Assembly (NCBI GenBank): GCA_964603455.1
Contig: CAZRVL010000035.1
Span: 1-20,412, forward strand
Length of the DNA stretch: 20,412 bases
From: Flemingiibacterium sp964603455
Lineage (GTDB): Bacteria > Bacillota > Clostridia > Oscillospirales > CAG-272
Direction of reading: 5' to 3'
In this document: positions 12,593-18,507 of the stretch, one piece after another
Layout: each line of letters opens with the position of its first letter
How positions within the stretch are numbered: the stretch's first letter is position 1
The notes under the pieces: model-generated
The model's database searches: none
What the model was told of the DNA's origin: nothing
Seen by the model: the letters and a program-made list of their open reading frames with translations, nothing else
Program-made: the position numbers and the translations under genes

Positions 12593-13000
12593 ATGTTAAA
12601 GCTCATCATAGGCGTAAAGGGAACAGGTAAGACAAAGCAGCTCATAGAGTTGGTGAATACTGCAGCGGCTCAGACTAAGGGATCCGTAGTCTGCATCGAA
12701 AAGGGTACTAAGCTCACTTATGACATCAAGCACACCGCTCGTCTTATCGATACCGTTCAGTACGCTATAGACGATGCACAGTCGCTTTTCGGCTTCATCG
12801 CTGGCATCATCGCGAGCAATCACGATGTTACCGACATATTTGTCGATTCTGCGCTTAAGATATGCGATAATGATATAGTCAGCTTCGATAAGTTCGCGAC
12901 AGAGGTCGCCGAGCTTTCCGAAAAGTACGACATCAACTGCACGATGACCGTTTCTCTCCCTGTTGAGAAGGCTACTGAGGTCATCAAACGCTATCTCTGA
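12593..13000 (+). CDS. Small P-loop NTPase-like protein, function unknown
   Basis: This 135-aa protein opens directly with a Walker A loop, MLKLIIGVKGTGKTKQ (G7-x2-G-x-G-K13-T14). A possible Walker B-like strand is TDIFVDSAL near residues 80-88. The remainder alternates beta strands and helices (VVCIEKG, TMTVSLPVEKA), consistent with a minimal nucleotide-binding fold of the RecA/adenylate-kinase style; no signature links it to a characterised enzyme. Codon use resembles pgi (AAG, ATC), suggesting good expression. It has its own promoter, a strong AGGAGGA ribosome site and its own terminator, so it is a single-gene unit. I recognise it only as a conserved clostridial type of protein. Binding of ATP or GTP is inferred from the loop alone. 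Confidence 0.85.
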   Translation: MLKLIIGVKGTGKTKQLIELVNTAAAQTKGSVVCIEKGTKLTYDIKHTARLIDTVQYAIDDAQSLFGFIAGIIASNHDVTDIFVDSALKICDNDIVSFDKFATEVAELSEKYDINCTMTVSLPVEKATEVIKRYL

Positions 13001-13043
13001 TATTATTACATAATTGATCGAGGGTCATGTGCCCGTAAGCCGG

Positions 13044-13067
13044 AAATGCGCCGAATGGCGCATTTTT
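13044..13067 (+). terminator. Intrinsic terminator of the P-loop gene
   Basis: AAATGCGCC (13044-13052), loop GAAT, GGCGCATTT (13057-13065), ending in five T (13063-13067). Compact GC stem, 43 bp after the stop codon. Confidence 0.82.
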
Positions 13068-13122
13068 GGCGAAAATGACAGATCCTCTTGAAAATATCTG
13101 AATAGTTGAGAGGAGAATTTTT

Positions 13123-13809
13123 TTGAGCGGTGATGTATATATCCCCGAGGTCAGGGGACACCTGAAAAAGTCTATAATAACGCTGCCGGATGCTATCCAA
13201 AGCGCGAGCGGCATAAGGATAAACGGGCGGGTACTCCGCTCCTTCATATTTACTACAGATGTAGCAGCTATACGAAACAACAATGCGGATGCGGTGATCG
13301 CGGTTTATCCTTTTCTTCCGCAGCCGATAATCACGCAGGCGGTTATCTCGGTGGCTGATGTGCCGGTATTCTGCGGTATCGGCTCGGGAATAGGTGCAGG
13401 AGGAATAAAACGTGCGGTCAACCTTGCAAAGCACGCTGAATATCAGGGGGCGCAGGGAGTAGTTGTCGGTGCGAATATTTCGAATGAAGCAGTAAGCGAG
13501 ATCGCGACTGCGATAGATATTCCGGTAATATTGACCGTTATATCGGAAAATACCGATTTCAAGGCGAGACTTGAAGCCGGCGCATCCATACTCAATGTTT
13601 CTGGTGCTGACAAAACGCCGGAGATAATCAAGATGATACGCGCCGAATATCCGTATGTGCCGATAATAGCTACCGGAGGTCCGAGCGATGCGACGATACG
13701 CGATACTATATCTTCAGGTGCGAATGCAATAACATATACTCCTCCGACGAGCGGAAATCTCTTTGCTCAGAAGGCGAATCGTTCACGTGAGCTTGAGCTT
13801 AAGAATTAA
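13123..13809 (+). CDS. TIM-barrel protein of unknown function (conserved clostridial 'hydrolase')
   Basis: This 228-aa protein reads as a beta/alpha barrel without added domains. Successive strands are AVIAVYPFL, VPVFCGIGSG, GAQGVVVGAN, IPVILTVIS, ASILNVSG and VPIIATGG. The last, IIATGGPSDATI, looks like the phosphate-binding turn of KDPG-aldolase and indole-glycerol-phosphate-synthase type barrels. A glycine-rich segment GIGSGIGAGGIKRA (about 89-102) is distinctive. I know of no assigned reaction. The start is TTG at 13123, supported by AGAGGAGAA about 7 nt before it; there is no in-frame ATG that keeps the first strand. It is followed after 42 nt by the lipoprotein gene with no terminator between, so the two are probably co-transcribed. 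No clear promoter was found upstream. Confidence 0.85.
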   Translation: MSGDVYIPEVRGHLKKSIITLPDAIQSASGIRINGRVLRSFIFTTDVAAIRNNNADAVIAVYPFLPQPIITQAVISVADVPVFCGIGSGIGAGGIKRAVNLAKHAEYQGAQGVVVGANISNEAVSEIATAIDIPVILTVISENTDFKARLEAGASILNVSGADKTPEIIKMIRAEYPYVPIIATGGPSDATIRDTISSGANAITYTPPTSGNLFAQKANRSRELELKN

Positions 13810-13851
13810 TATTTCCACAGCAGACTAATTTACGATTTGGAGTTCGTTTTA

Positions 13852-14523
13852 ATGAAAAAAATATGGAAGATCGCTGCGGCGGCTCTTGCGCTCTGCGCTG
13901 TATCTGCGGGGCTTTTCGGCTGCCGAAACGAGACCGAAATGACCGGACAGATAGATACAGTAAAAAGCGGTATCGAAAAAACTCGCCGACTTGAAGCCGG
14001 CGAGATAATGGTGTACACTACATTTAAGCCGGAGTATGAGACCGAATCGCTTCAAAACAGCGTTACCGAGTCATACACAAAGTTCATAAACGGCACTACC
14101 CTTGAATACGATTTTACCGAGACTGAGAAGATCGTTTCGAGTGGAGAGGTGTACAGCTATGAAGCGACCTGCGAAAACGGTTCGACAGTTGTCAGCCGCA
14201 ACGGAGAAAAGCTTGATGCGTCAGAAGCTCCCGATATATTTGCTGCATTCAGCATTGATTATGCGGTGGCGGATGTCGATAAGATCGAGATGATCGAGAT
14301 CGGCGAACAGACGCTGTATACAATGACCATGAATGACGGTTATGCCGCAAAAGCGGATCATTCGGAAGACGGTGTAGAATATGACTGCACGCAGGTCAAA
14401 TTTAACTATTATGTTGATGCTGCGGGTATCGTCCGCACGTTGCTTTCCGAGTATACCTATACTGTAGCAGCAGACGAAAACAGCCAGACAGTTGTAATCT
14501 TCAGCCAGGCAGCAGTAAATTAA
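13852..14523 (+). CDS. Lipoprotein of unknown function
   Basis: The 223-aa product starts with a lipoprotein signal: MKKIWK, a hydrophobic stretch AAAALALCAVSAG, then the lipobox LFGC with the lipidated cysteine at C24. The mature protein is acidic and rich in Thr, Glu and Ser, with repeated short beta-like segments (TLEYDFTETEKIVSSGEVYSY, TLYTMTMNDGY, DCTQVKFNYYVD). This resembles the open-barrel lipid-facing folds of LppX/LolA-like or DUF-type clostridial lipoproteins, but I cannot assign a family. It would sit on the outer face of the membrane. ATG 13852 is chosen over an in-frame TTG at 13837 because GGAG (13839-13842) is 9 nt from the ATG and the signal peptide begins there. It lies behind the TIM-barrel gene and before a large terminator. 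Confidence 0.85.
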   Translation: MKKIWKIAAAALALCAVSAGLFGCRNETEMTGQIDTVKSGIEKTRRLEAGEIMVYTTFKPEYETESLQNSVTESYTKFINGTTLEYDFTETEKIVSSGEVYSYEATCENGSTVVSRNGEKLDASEAPDIFAAFSIDYAVADVDKIEMIEIGEQTLYTMTMNDGYAAKADHSEDGVEYDCTQVKFNYYVDAAGIVRTLLSEYTYTVAADENSQTVVIFSQAAVN

Positions 14524-14557
14524 AAAACGTTCGGCATGATTTAATTATGACAACTTT

Positions 14558-14635
14558 AAAAAGCAGAGCAGACCTGATATTCACTCAAAAATCAGACATT
14601 TGGGTGTATATCGCTTAAGGTCGCTCTGCTTTTTT
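14558..14635 (+). terminator. Large rod-shaped terminator-like hairpin
   Basis: AAAAAGCAGAGC-A-GACCT (14558-14575) pairs with AGGTC-GCTCTGCTTTTT (14618-14634), a 17-bp stem with one bulged A. Inside it GATATTCAC (14576-14584) pairs with GTGTATATC (14604-14612) with one mismatch. The 3' arm ends in six T. It can terminate the lipoprotein transcript. Its 78-nt length is well above a simple terminator, so it may also be a small RNA or a miniature inverted-repeat element. Confidence 0.7.
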
Positions 14636-14681
14636 AACCTTTAACGATTCTGTTCTATTTTGTAAAAACATATAATATCTA

Positions 14682-14710
14682 TTGACAAGGAAATCAAAAT
14701 GTGGTATAAT
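14682..14710 (+). promoter_or_regulatory. Consensus promoter of the 109-aa orphan gene
   Basis: TTGACA (14682-14687), a 17-nt spacer and TATAAT (14705-14710) match the vegetative consensus fully. The predicted start near 14717 gives a leader of about 125 nt. Confidence 0.87.
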
Positions 14711-14767
14711 TAAATTAAAGACAATAGAATATTGGGTTATCTGTATCAGCAGCAGTTTTGAATGTTA

Positions 14768-14797
14768 CCGCAAAATGCCGATGATTCGGTTTTGCGG
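14768..14797 (+). promoter_or_regulatory. Leader hairpin upstream of the 109-aa gene
   Basis: CCGCAAAA (14768-14775) pairs with TTTTGCGG (14790-14797). Inside, after a 2-nt bulge, CCG pairs with CGG around loop ATGATT. There is no U tract, so it is not a terminator. It lies in the untranslated leader 45 nt before the start codon and could bind a protein or protect the mRNA. Confidence 0.5.
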
Positions 14798-14841
14798 GTG
14801 TGTCGAAGATGAAAATCTTTGGCGATCAAGAAAGGCATGGT

Positions 14842-15171
14842 ATGTTTATGAAAACTACAGTTCAGCATAACGTATTGACTATTTCTGAAATGACCAAACG
14901 ACCAAACAAAATCAATGCGGAAACGATCGACATCGACAATATAGTCCTTGACGATGAGCTAATAAAAAAGCTACGCGCAAGTAAGAGTATGTTCAATAAA
15001 TCTACATATGTTCAAATACTTTGCGGCGGCGTTAGGTACAACGTGGAGGGCGTTGATCGGATGAAAAACGGCAAATACAGGATAACTTTGATCTCACCTC
15101 AATTTTTTGCCACACTCAACGGGACTATAGGAAGTCCGGTCAGCCTTGTTAAGCTGGCTGCAATCTCATAA
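14842..15171 (+). CDS. Small protein of unknown function (109 aa)
   Basis: I do not recognise this protein. It is soluble, with no signal or membrane segment. A mixed N-terminal half (ETIDIDNIVLDDELIKKLRASKSMF) is followed by a beta-rich half (YVQILCGGVRYNVEGVDR, GKYRITLISPQFF, SPVSLVKLAA), which could be a small SH3- or OB-like barrel. The start at 14842 is favoured by AGAAAGG (14829-14835) at 6 nt; ATG 14848 is close behind, and ATG 14809 would lack a ribosome site. It is a single-gene unit with a consensus promoter, a structured leader of about 125 nt and a strong hairpin just after the stop. That expression machinery is unusually strong for an anonymous gene, which suggests an abundant, possibly regulatory or nucleic-acid-binding product; this is inference. 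Confidence 0.78.
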   Translation: MFMKTTVQHNVLTISEMTKRPNKINAETIDIDNIVLDDELIKKLRASKSMFNKSTYVQILCGGVRYNVEGVDRMKNGKYRITLISPQFFATLNGTIGSPVSLVKLAAIS

Positions 15172-15177
15172 AATCAC

Positions 15178-15201
15178 GGCGGAAGCGTTCGCGCTTCCGC
15201 C
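15178..15201. terminator. Very stable hairpin with TTCG tetraloop after the 109-aa gene
   Basis: GGCGGAAGCG (15178-15187), loop TTCG, CGCTTCCGCC (15192-15201): ten pairs closed by the exceptionally stable UUCG tetraloop, 6 bp after the stop codon. No U tract follows (ATTCTG), so termination may be partial and the hairpin may mainly stabilise the mRNA. Confidence 0.65.
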
Positions 15202-15257
15202 ATTCTGAAAATGATGATTCTTTGGTTAAAAATATCAATATCGGAATTCTATTTGTT

Positions 15258-15325
15258 TCTGCCGAAGCTTGAAAAATACATACAGCGGCAGAGCTTTTAA
15301 GAAAGGAGACTTTCGAAACCGAAAG
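15258..15325 (+). promoter_or_regulatory. Structured leader of the ABC transporter operon
   Basis: TCTGCCG (15258-15264) pairs with CGGCAGA (15286-15292) around 21 nt and is followed by GCTTTT. Next come the ribosome site GAAAGGAGA (15301-15309) and, immediately after it, a second hairpin CTTTCG-AAAC-CGAAAG (15310-15325). From there 15 nt lead to the ATG at 15341. The ribosome site is 31 nt from the ATG without folding. AGG of the site could also pair with CCT at 15326-15328, which would hide it. Confidence 0.45.
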
Positions 15326-15340
15326 CCTGACATATATATT

Positions 15341-16099
15341 ATGGACGAAAATATCAATTTGACCTGTCCGGAAGAAGCTCATATTGGCGATGAGCTTCCA
15401 CCGCTTCTTGAATTTTACAATGTATCTAAAAAATATGGTTCTCAAAAAGTACTCGATGAGCTTTCATTTACGGTCGGCAGCGGTGGTGTAGTTGGACTTT
15501 TAGGTCCTAACGGCAGCGGAAAAACCACTATAATCAAGCTTATAAACGGTCTGCTGACTCCGACTGACGGCGAAGTGTTGGTATTGGGAAGCAAGCCGAG
15601 CCGTGAAAGTGCGAAAATAACAGCATATCTTCCCGAAAGAAATTCACTTCCGTTAAGCAGCAGAGTTTGCGATATGGTTGATCTTTTCAGAGATTTTTAT
15701 CTTGATTTTGACCGTAAAAAGGCGGTAGAGCTGATAGGGCGTATGAATATTGCTCCGAAGGCGCGGCTTTCAACGCTTTCAAAGGGCGAACTTGAAAAGC
15801 TGAGACTTATACTTGTTATGAGTCGAGCCGCTATGCTTTATGTACTTGACGAACCGCTCGGGGGAGTCGATCCGGCGGCGAGAGATCAGATACTTGATAC
15901 GATATTCACAGACTATGCGGAAAACGCATCGATACTGCTATCGACCCATTTGATAGCCGATGTGGAACGGTTGCTTGATGATGTGATATTTCTGTCAGAG
16001 GGAAAAGCGGCTTTGTGTGCCTCGGTCGCTTCGATACGTGAAAAGCACGATATGTCGGTAGATCAGCTTTTCCGCGAACTTTATAAGGATAAGGTGTAG
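15341..16099 (+). CDS. ABC transporter ATP-binding protein
   Basis: This 252-aa ATPase energises the membrane protein encoded 5 nt downstream. It shows Walker A GPNGSGKT (55-62), a degenerate signature LSKGE (146-150, LSGGQ in most families), Walker B MLYVLDEP (165-172), a D-loop with GGVDPAARD, and switch histidine H203. The Q-loop glutamine is replaced (YLPERN). These changes are usual in the exporter subgroup that pairs with ABC-2-type permeases in Firmicutes. The substrate is unknown; cell-envelope-active compounds or bacitracin-like peptides are typical. Residues 1-22 form an acidic extension before the usual PLLEFYNVSKKYG start. I take ATG 15341 as start; an in-frame TTG at 15269 has no ribosome site. 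GAAAGGAG lies upstream beyond a hairpin (see 15258-15325). Confidence 0.93.
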   Translation: MDENINLTCPEEAHIGDELPPLLEFYNVSKKYGSQKVLDELSFTVGSGGVVGLLGPNGSGKTTIIKLINGLLTPTDGEVLVLGSKPSRESAKITAYLPERNSLPLSSRVCDMVDLFRDFYLDFDRKKAVELIGRMNIAPKARLSTLSKGELEKLRLILVMSRAAMLYVLDEPLGGVDPAARDQILDTIFTDYAENASILLSTHLIADVERLLDDVIFLSEGKAALCASVASIREKHDMSVDQLFRELYKDKV

Positions 16100-16104
16100 T
16101 CAAA

Positions 16105-16932
16105 ATGGTTTTTAAGCTTTTAAAGTATGATTTTCGTGCGACTGCACCGAGCGTTTTGCTTTTGTGGGCAGGGCTTTTGATACTTTCCGGACTTTCGGCA
16201 TTGTTCGGAGCACTGTGCAGCAGCCTTGATATATTTTATCTTCCGATGCTGCTTTCCACACTGCTGTTTGCAGTCCTTGCGATAGCTTCGGTGGTCATAG
16301 TGTATATTCTGATGATCCGTAGGTTTTATCGCAATATTTATTCGAACGAGGGTTATCTGACATTGACCCTTCCAGTCAGACGCGGTTCTGTTATATGGTC
16401 AAAGCTCATATGCAGTGTTGTTTGGGTGATCGGAACATTTGCGGTGCTCATGCTTTCGGGGATGATACTCATATTGTCCGATACAACAAATTCATTTATG
16501 TCTGTCTTGGCTGATACTTTGCTGATAGCTGAGTGGATGATAAAATTCATCGATCTGCGTATTTGGGTGATAGCGGCAGAGCTTTCGGCATTCGGACTTG
16601 TGTCGCTCTTTAAGTCGATACTTATACTGTACGCGGCAGTATCTATAGGTCAGCTCTTTAAGCGTCACAGAATATTAGGTTCATTTGTCGGATACGGAAT
16701 AGTCAGTATCATTGGTCGTATCGTAGAGTCGGTATATTCTTGGTTAATGGGGCTTTCAAGTCTCAGCATTGATTTCACACGCCAGATGTATTCGGGGCAT
16801 TTGCTCGATCAGACTGTTTTATTCAATATTCAGGTGTCTTTGATCGTTTATATAGTGCTTTCTGCGATATTCGCGGCAGTTCTGTTTATGTTCACAGAGC
16901 TTGTAATGCGCCGTCATGTAAATCTTCAATAA
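16105..16932 (+). CDS. ABC-2-type transporter permease
   Basis: This 275-aa protein has about six membrane segments (near 13-36, 48-72, 103-125, 150-180, 190-215 and 242-268). Its cytoplasmic loop reads MIRRFYRNIYSNEGYLTLTLPVRRGSVIWSKL, characteristic of clostridial ABC-2 permeases. It forms the membrane half of an exporter with the ATPase encoded 5 nt upstream, and the two are clearly one operon. No extracellular domain, GntR regulator or two-component genes are seen next to it, so the inducer cannot be guessed. A strong terminator follows at 16940-16964. Confidence 0.9.
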   Translation: MVFKLLKYDFRATAPSVLLLWAGLLILSGLSALFGALCSSLDIFYLPMLLSTLLFAVLAIASVVIVYILMIRRFYRNIYSNEGYLTLTLPVRRGSVIWSKLICSVVWVIGTFAVLMLSGMILILSDTTNSFMSVLADTLLIAEWMIKFIDLRIWVIAAELSAFGLVSLFKSILILYAAVSIGQLFKRHRILGSFVGYGIVSIIGRIVESVYSWLMGLSSLSIDFTRQMYSGHLLDQTVLFNIQVSLIVYIVLSAIFAAVLFMFTELVMRRHVNLQ

Positions 16933-16939
16933 TTTTTTG

Positions 16940-16964
16940 AGATCCCGAAATACGGGATCTTTTT
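16940..16964 (+). terminator. Intrinsic terminator of the ABC operon
   Basis: AGATCCCG (16940-16947), loop AAATA, CGGGATCT (16953-16960), then a run of T to 16964. It lies 7 bp after the permease stop. Confidence 0.9.
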
Positions 16965-17042
16965 GTATAAGACCGCATTTTGCTGTCAAGAATATTGACG
17001 AGCCGGAAAACACTCCGGAATAACGAAAGGCTGGTATTATAC

Positions 17043-17819
17043 ATGGAAAACAAAATCAAAAAGAAATCGATAAACACAATGATCTATCTGCTGCTTGCCG
17101 GAATGCTTGCCTGCATGATCTTCGTATCGATCTATACCGTTGCTTCAAAACGGAAGGGAAAGGTCGAGGATACCGTAAATGATCGAGTCTCGACCGCAGA
17201 CACAGCTCAAAAAGTTCCTCAAAATGACAGGGGAGAATCCGAAAAAAATGTCACAAAGCCGAAGGATGTCACGACCGATAAGGCAACAGAGCCGAGCGAA
17301 TCTGCTTCTATAGAGCTTCCTGACAATGCCGTTACCGAGTTGGTTCGTGCAAACGAGCAGGACGAAGAGCCGGCTTCGGCAGAGGTGCATTATTTCGTAA
17401 TGCCGGTTGACGGATTCATTTCAAAGAATTTTGAAATAGATGTTCCTGTCTGGTCGGCGACTATGTGTGATTATCGGGCACATACCGGGGCGGATATAGC
17501 AGCTTCGGTCGGCGAAGAGGTCATAGCTTCATCGAGCGGAACTGTGTGCAGAGTTTGGAAAGATCCGATGATGGGGCAGTCGGTAACAATAGATCACGGG
17601 GACGATATATATACGACATATATGAATCTCGGTGAGGATGTAACGGTAGCGGTCGGTGATAAGGTCGGAATGGGTCAGACGATCGGCTGTATCGGCAGCA
17701 CATCGCTCACAGAGCTTGCCGAAGAACCGCATCTCCACCTTGAAATGAAGCTAAACGGAGCATATGTCGATCCGCTCGAATATATGTCCTCGGGCGAATA
17801 CAGCAGCTACGAGGAATAA
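17043..17819 (+). CDS. Membrane-anchored M23 (LytM) family peptidase, SpoIIQ-like
   Basis: This 258-aa protein has a short basic N-terminus, one membrane helix (about 14-34), a Lys/Glu/Thr-rich linker (36-112) and a C-terminal LytM domain. The zinc ligands of an active M23 peptidase are all present: H147 and D151 (HTGAD) and H232 in HLH (230-232). It therefore probably cuts peptidoglycan stem peptides outside the membrane. Size, single N-terminal helix and the HTGADIAAS motif recall SpoIIQ, which joins mother cell and forespore; clostridial SpoIIQ keeps the zinc site, Bacillus SpoIIQ does not. No SpoIIIAH or spoIID gene lies in view, so a vegetative role remains possible. ATG 17043 gives the short N-terminus; GAAAGG is 12 nt upstream. 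No convincing promoter, though TTGACG at 16995 with dyad GTCAA-N5-TTGAC is notable. Confidence 0.88.
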   Translation: MENKIKKKSINTMIYLLLAGMLACMIFVSIYTVASKRKGKVEDTVNDRVSTADTAQKVPQNDRGESEKNVTKPKDVTTDKATEPSESASIELPDNAVTELVRANEQDEEPASAEVHYFVMPVDGFISKNFEIDVPVWSATMCDYRAHTGADIAASVGEEVIASSSGTVCRVWKDPMMGQSVTIDHGDDIYTTYMNLGEDVTVAVGDKVGMGQTIGCIGSTSLTELAEEPHLHLEMKLNGAYVDPLEYMSSGEYSSYEE

Positions 17820-17843
17820 AAAGTGCCGCATTGAGCTGCGGCA
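17818..17843 (-). terminator. Terminator of the shikimate kinase gene
   Basis: On the minus strand TGCCGCA (17843-17837), a 6-nt loop and TGCGGCA (17830-17824) are followed by C and TTTTT (17822-17818). It overlaps the stop codon of the convergent M23 gene, which can use the same stem. Confidence 0.82.
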
Positions 17844-17850
17844 AAAAGAT

Positions 17851-18339
17851 CTATATTCTTTTTAATATTTCGCTGACATTGTCTTCGATGTTTCCCTCGC
17901 ATTCGATGACTATGTCGGCATATTTTTTATAGAGCGGCAGACGCTCATCGTAGACATCCCGAAGAGTTTTTCCCGGGGCTATCGCTATTCCGCGTGTCTT
18001 GATGTTTTTTATCCTGCGCTCTATCGTCTCAAACGGAAGCGACAGCCAAACGCATTTGCCACAGTTTTTAAGGTGTTTCATGGCATCATCGTAATAAACT
18101 GCACTTCCTCCGGTCGCTATGACTGTATCTTTGACATTTACGCTCAAAAGAGCGGCTTCCTCGGCTTTTTTGAAATAATCGAGTCCGTCATTGTTGATTA
18201 TTTCCTGGAGCTTTTTCTTTTCGCGCTGCTGGATCACAAGATCGGTGTCCAAAAATCCGATTCCGAGTGCTTTTGCGAGCAGTACACCTATAGTGCTTTT
18301 TCCGCAGCCTGCCATGCCTATCAAAATAATATTATCCAT
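17851..18339 (-). CDS. aroK: Shikimate kinase (variant type)
   Basis: This 162-aa kinase should phosphorylate shikimate in the chorismate pathway to aromatic amino acids. Visible are Walker A GMAGCGKST (8-16), shikimate-site D31-T-D33, ATGGS (75-79) and the lid/adenine-side ERLPLYKKYAD (132-142). Two usual substrate contacts differ: the FR-x-x-E motif is FKKAE (Arg to Lys at 57) and the GGG turn is GGS. The lid reads KTRGIAIAPGKT in place of the common RPLL. Such variants are widespread in clostridial proteins annotated as shikimate kinase, so the assignment stands, but another small-alcohol kinase is possible. It is a single-gene unit on the opposite strand; no other aro gene is in view. Start at 18339 has GGGAG at about 9 nt. 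Confidence 0.88.
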   Translation of the reverse strand: MDNIILIGMAGCGKSTIGVLLAKALGIGFLDTDLVIQQREKKKLQEIINNDGLDYFKKAEEAALLSVNVKDTVIATGGSAVYYDDAMKHLKNCGKCVWLSLPFETIERRIKNIKTRGIAIAPGKTLRDVYDERLPLYKKYADIVIECEGNIEDNVSEILKRI

Positions 18340-18359
18340 AAGATCACTCTCCCGAAGAC

Positions 18360-18388
18360 ATTATACCATATTTTTTTGAATATTGCAA
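18360..18388 (-). promoter_or_regulatory. Promoter of the shikimate kinase gene
   Basis: On the minus strand TTGCAA (18388-18383), a 17-nt spacer and TATAAT (18365-18360). The predicted transcript start is near 18353, giving a very short leader. Confidence 0.72.
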
Positions 18389-18419
18389 TAGATAAAAGCT
18401 TAAAATTAACAATTTTCGC

Positions 18420-18448
18420 TTGCTTAATTTTTCCGAATGTTGTATAAT
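18420..18448 (+). promoter_or_regulatory. Promoter of the acyltransferase operon
   Basis: TTGCTT (18420-18425), a 17-nt spacer and TATAAT (18443-18448), divergent from the shikimate kinase promoter with 31 bp between the -35 boxes. AAGGAGG (18494-18500) follows as ribosome site. Confidence 0.72.
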
Positions 18449-18507
18449 AGATTTGTTTGATGAATTTTTGGACATATGATCGGATTTCGCATTAAGGAGG
18501 GAGCAGC

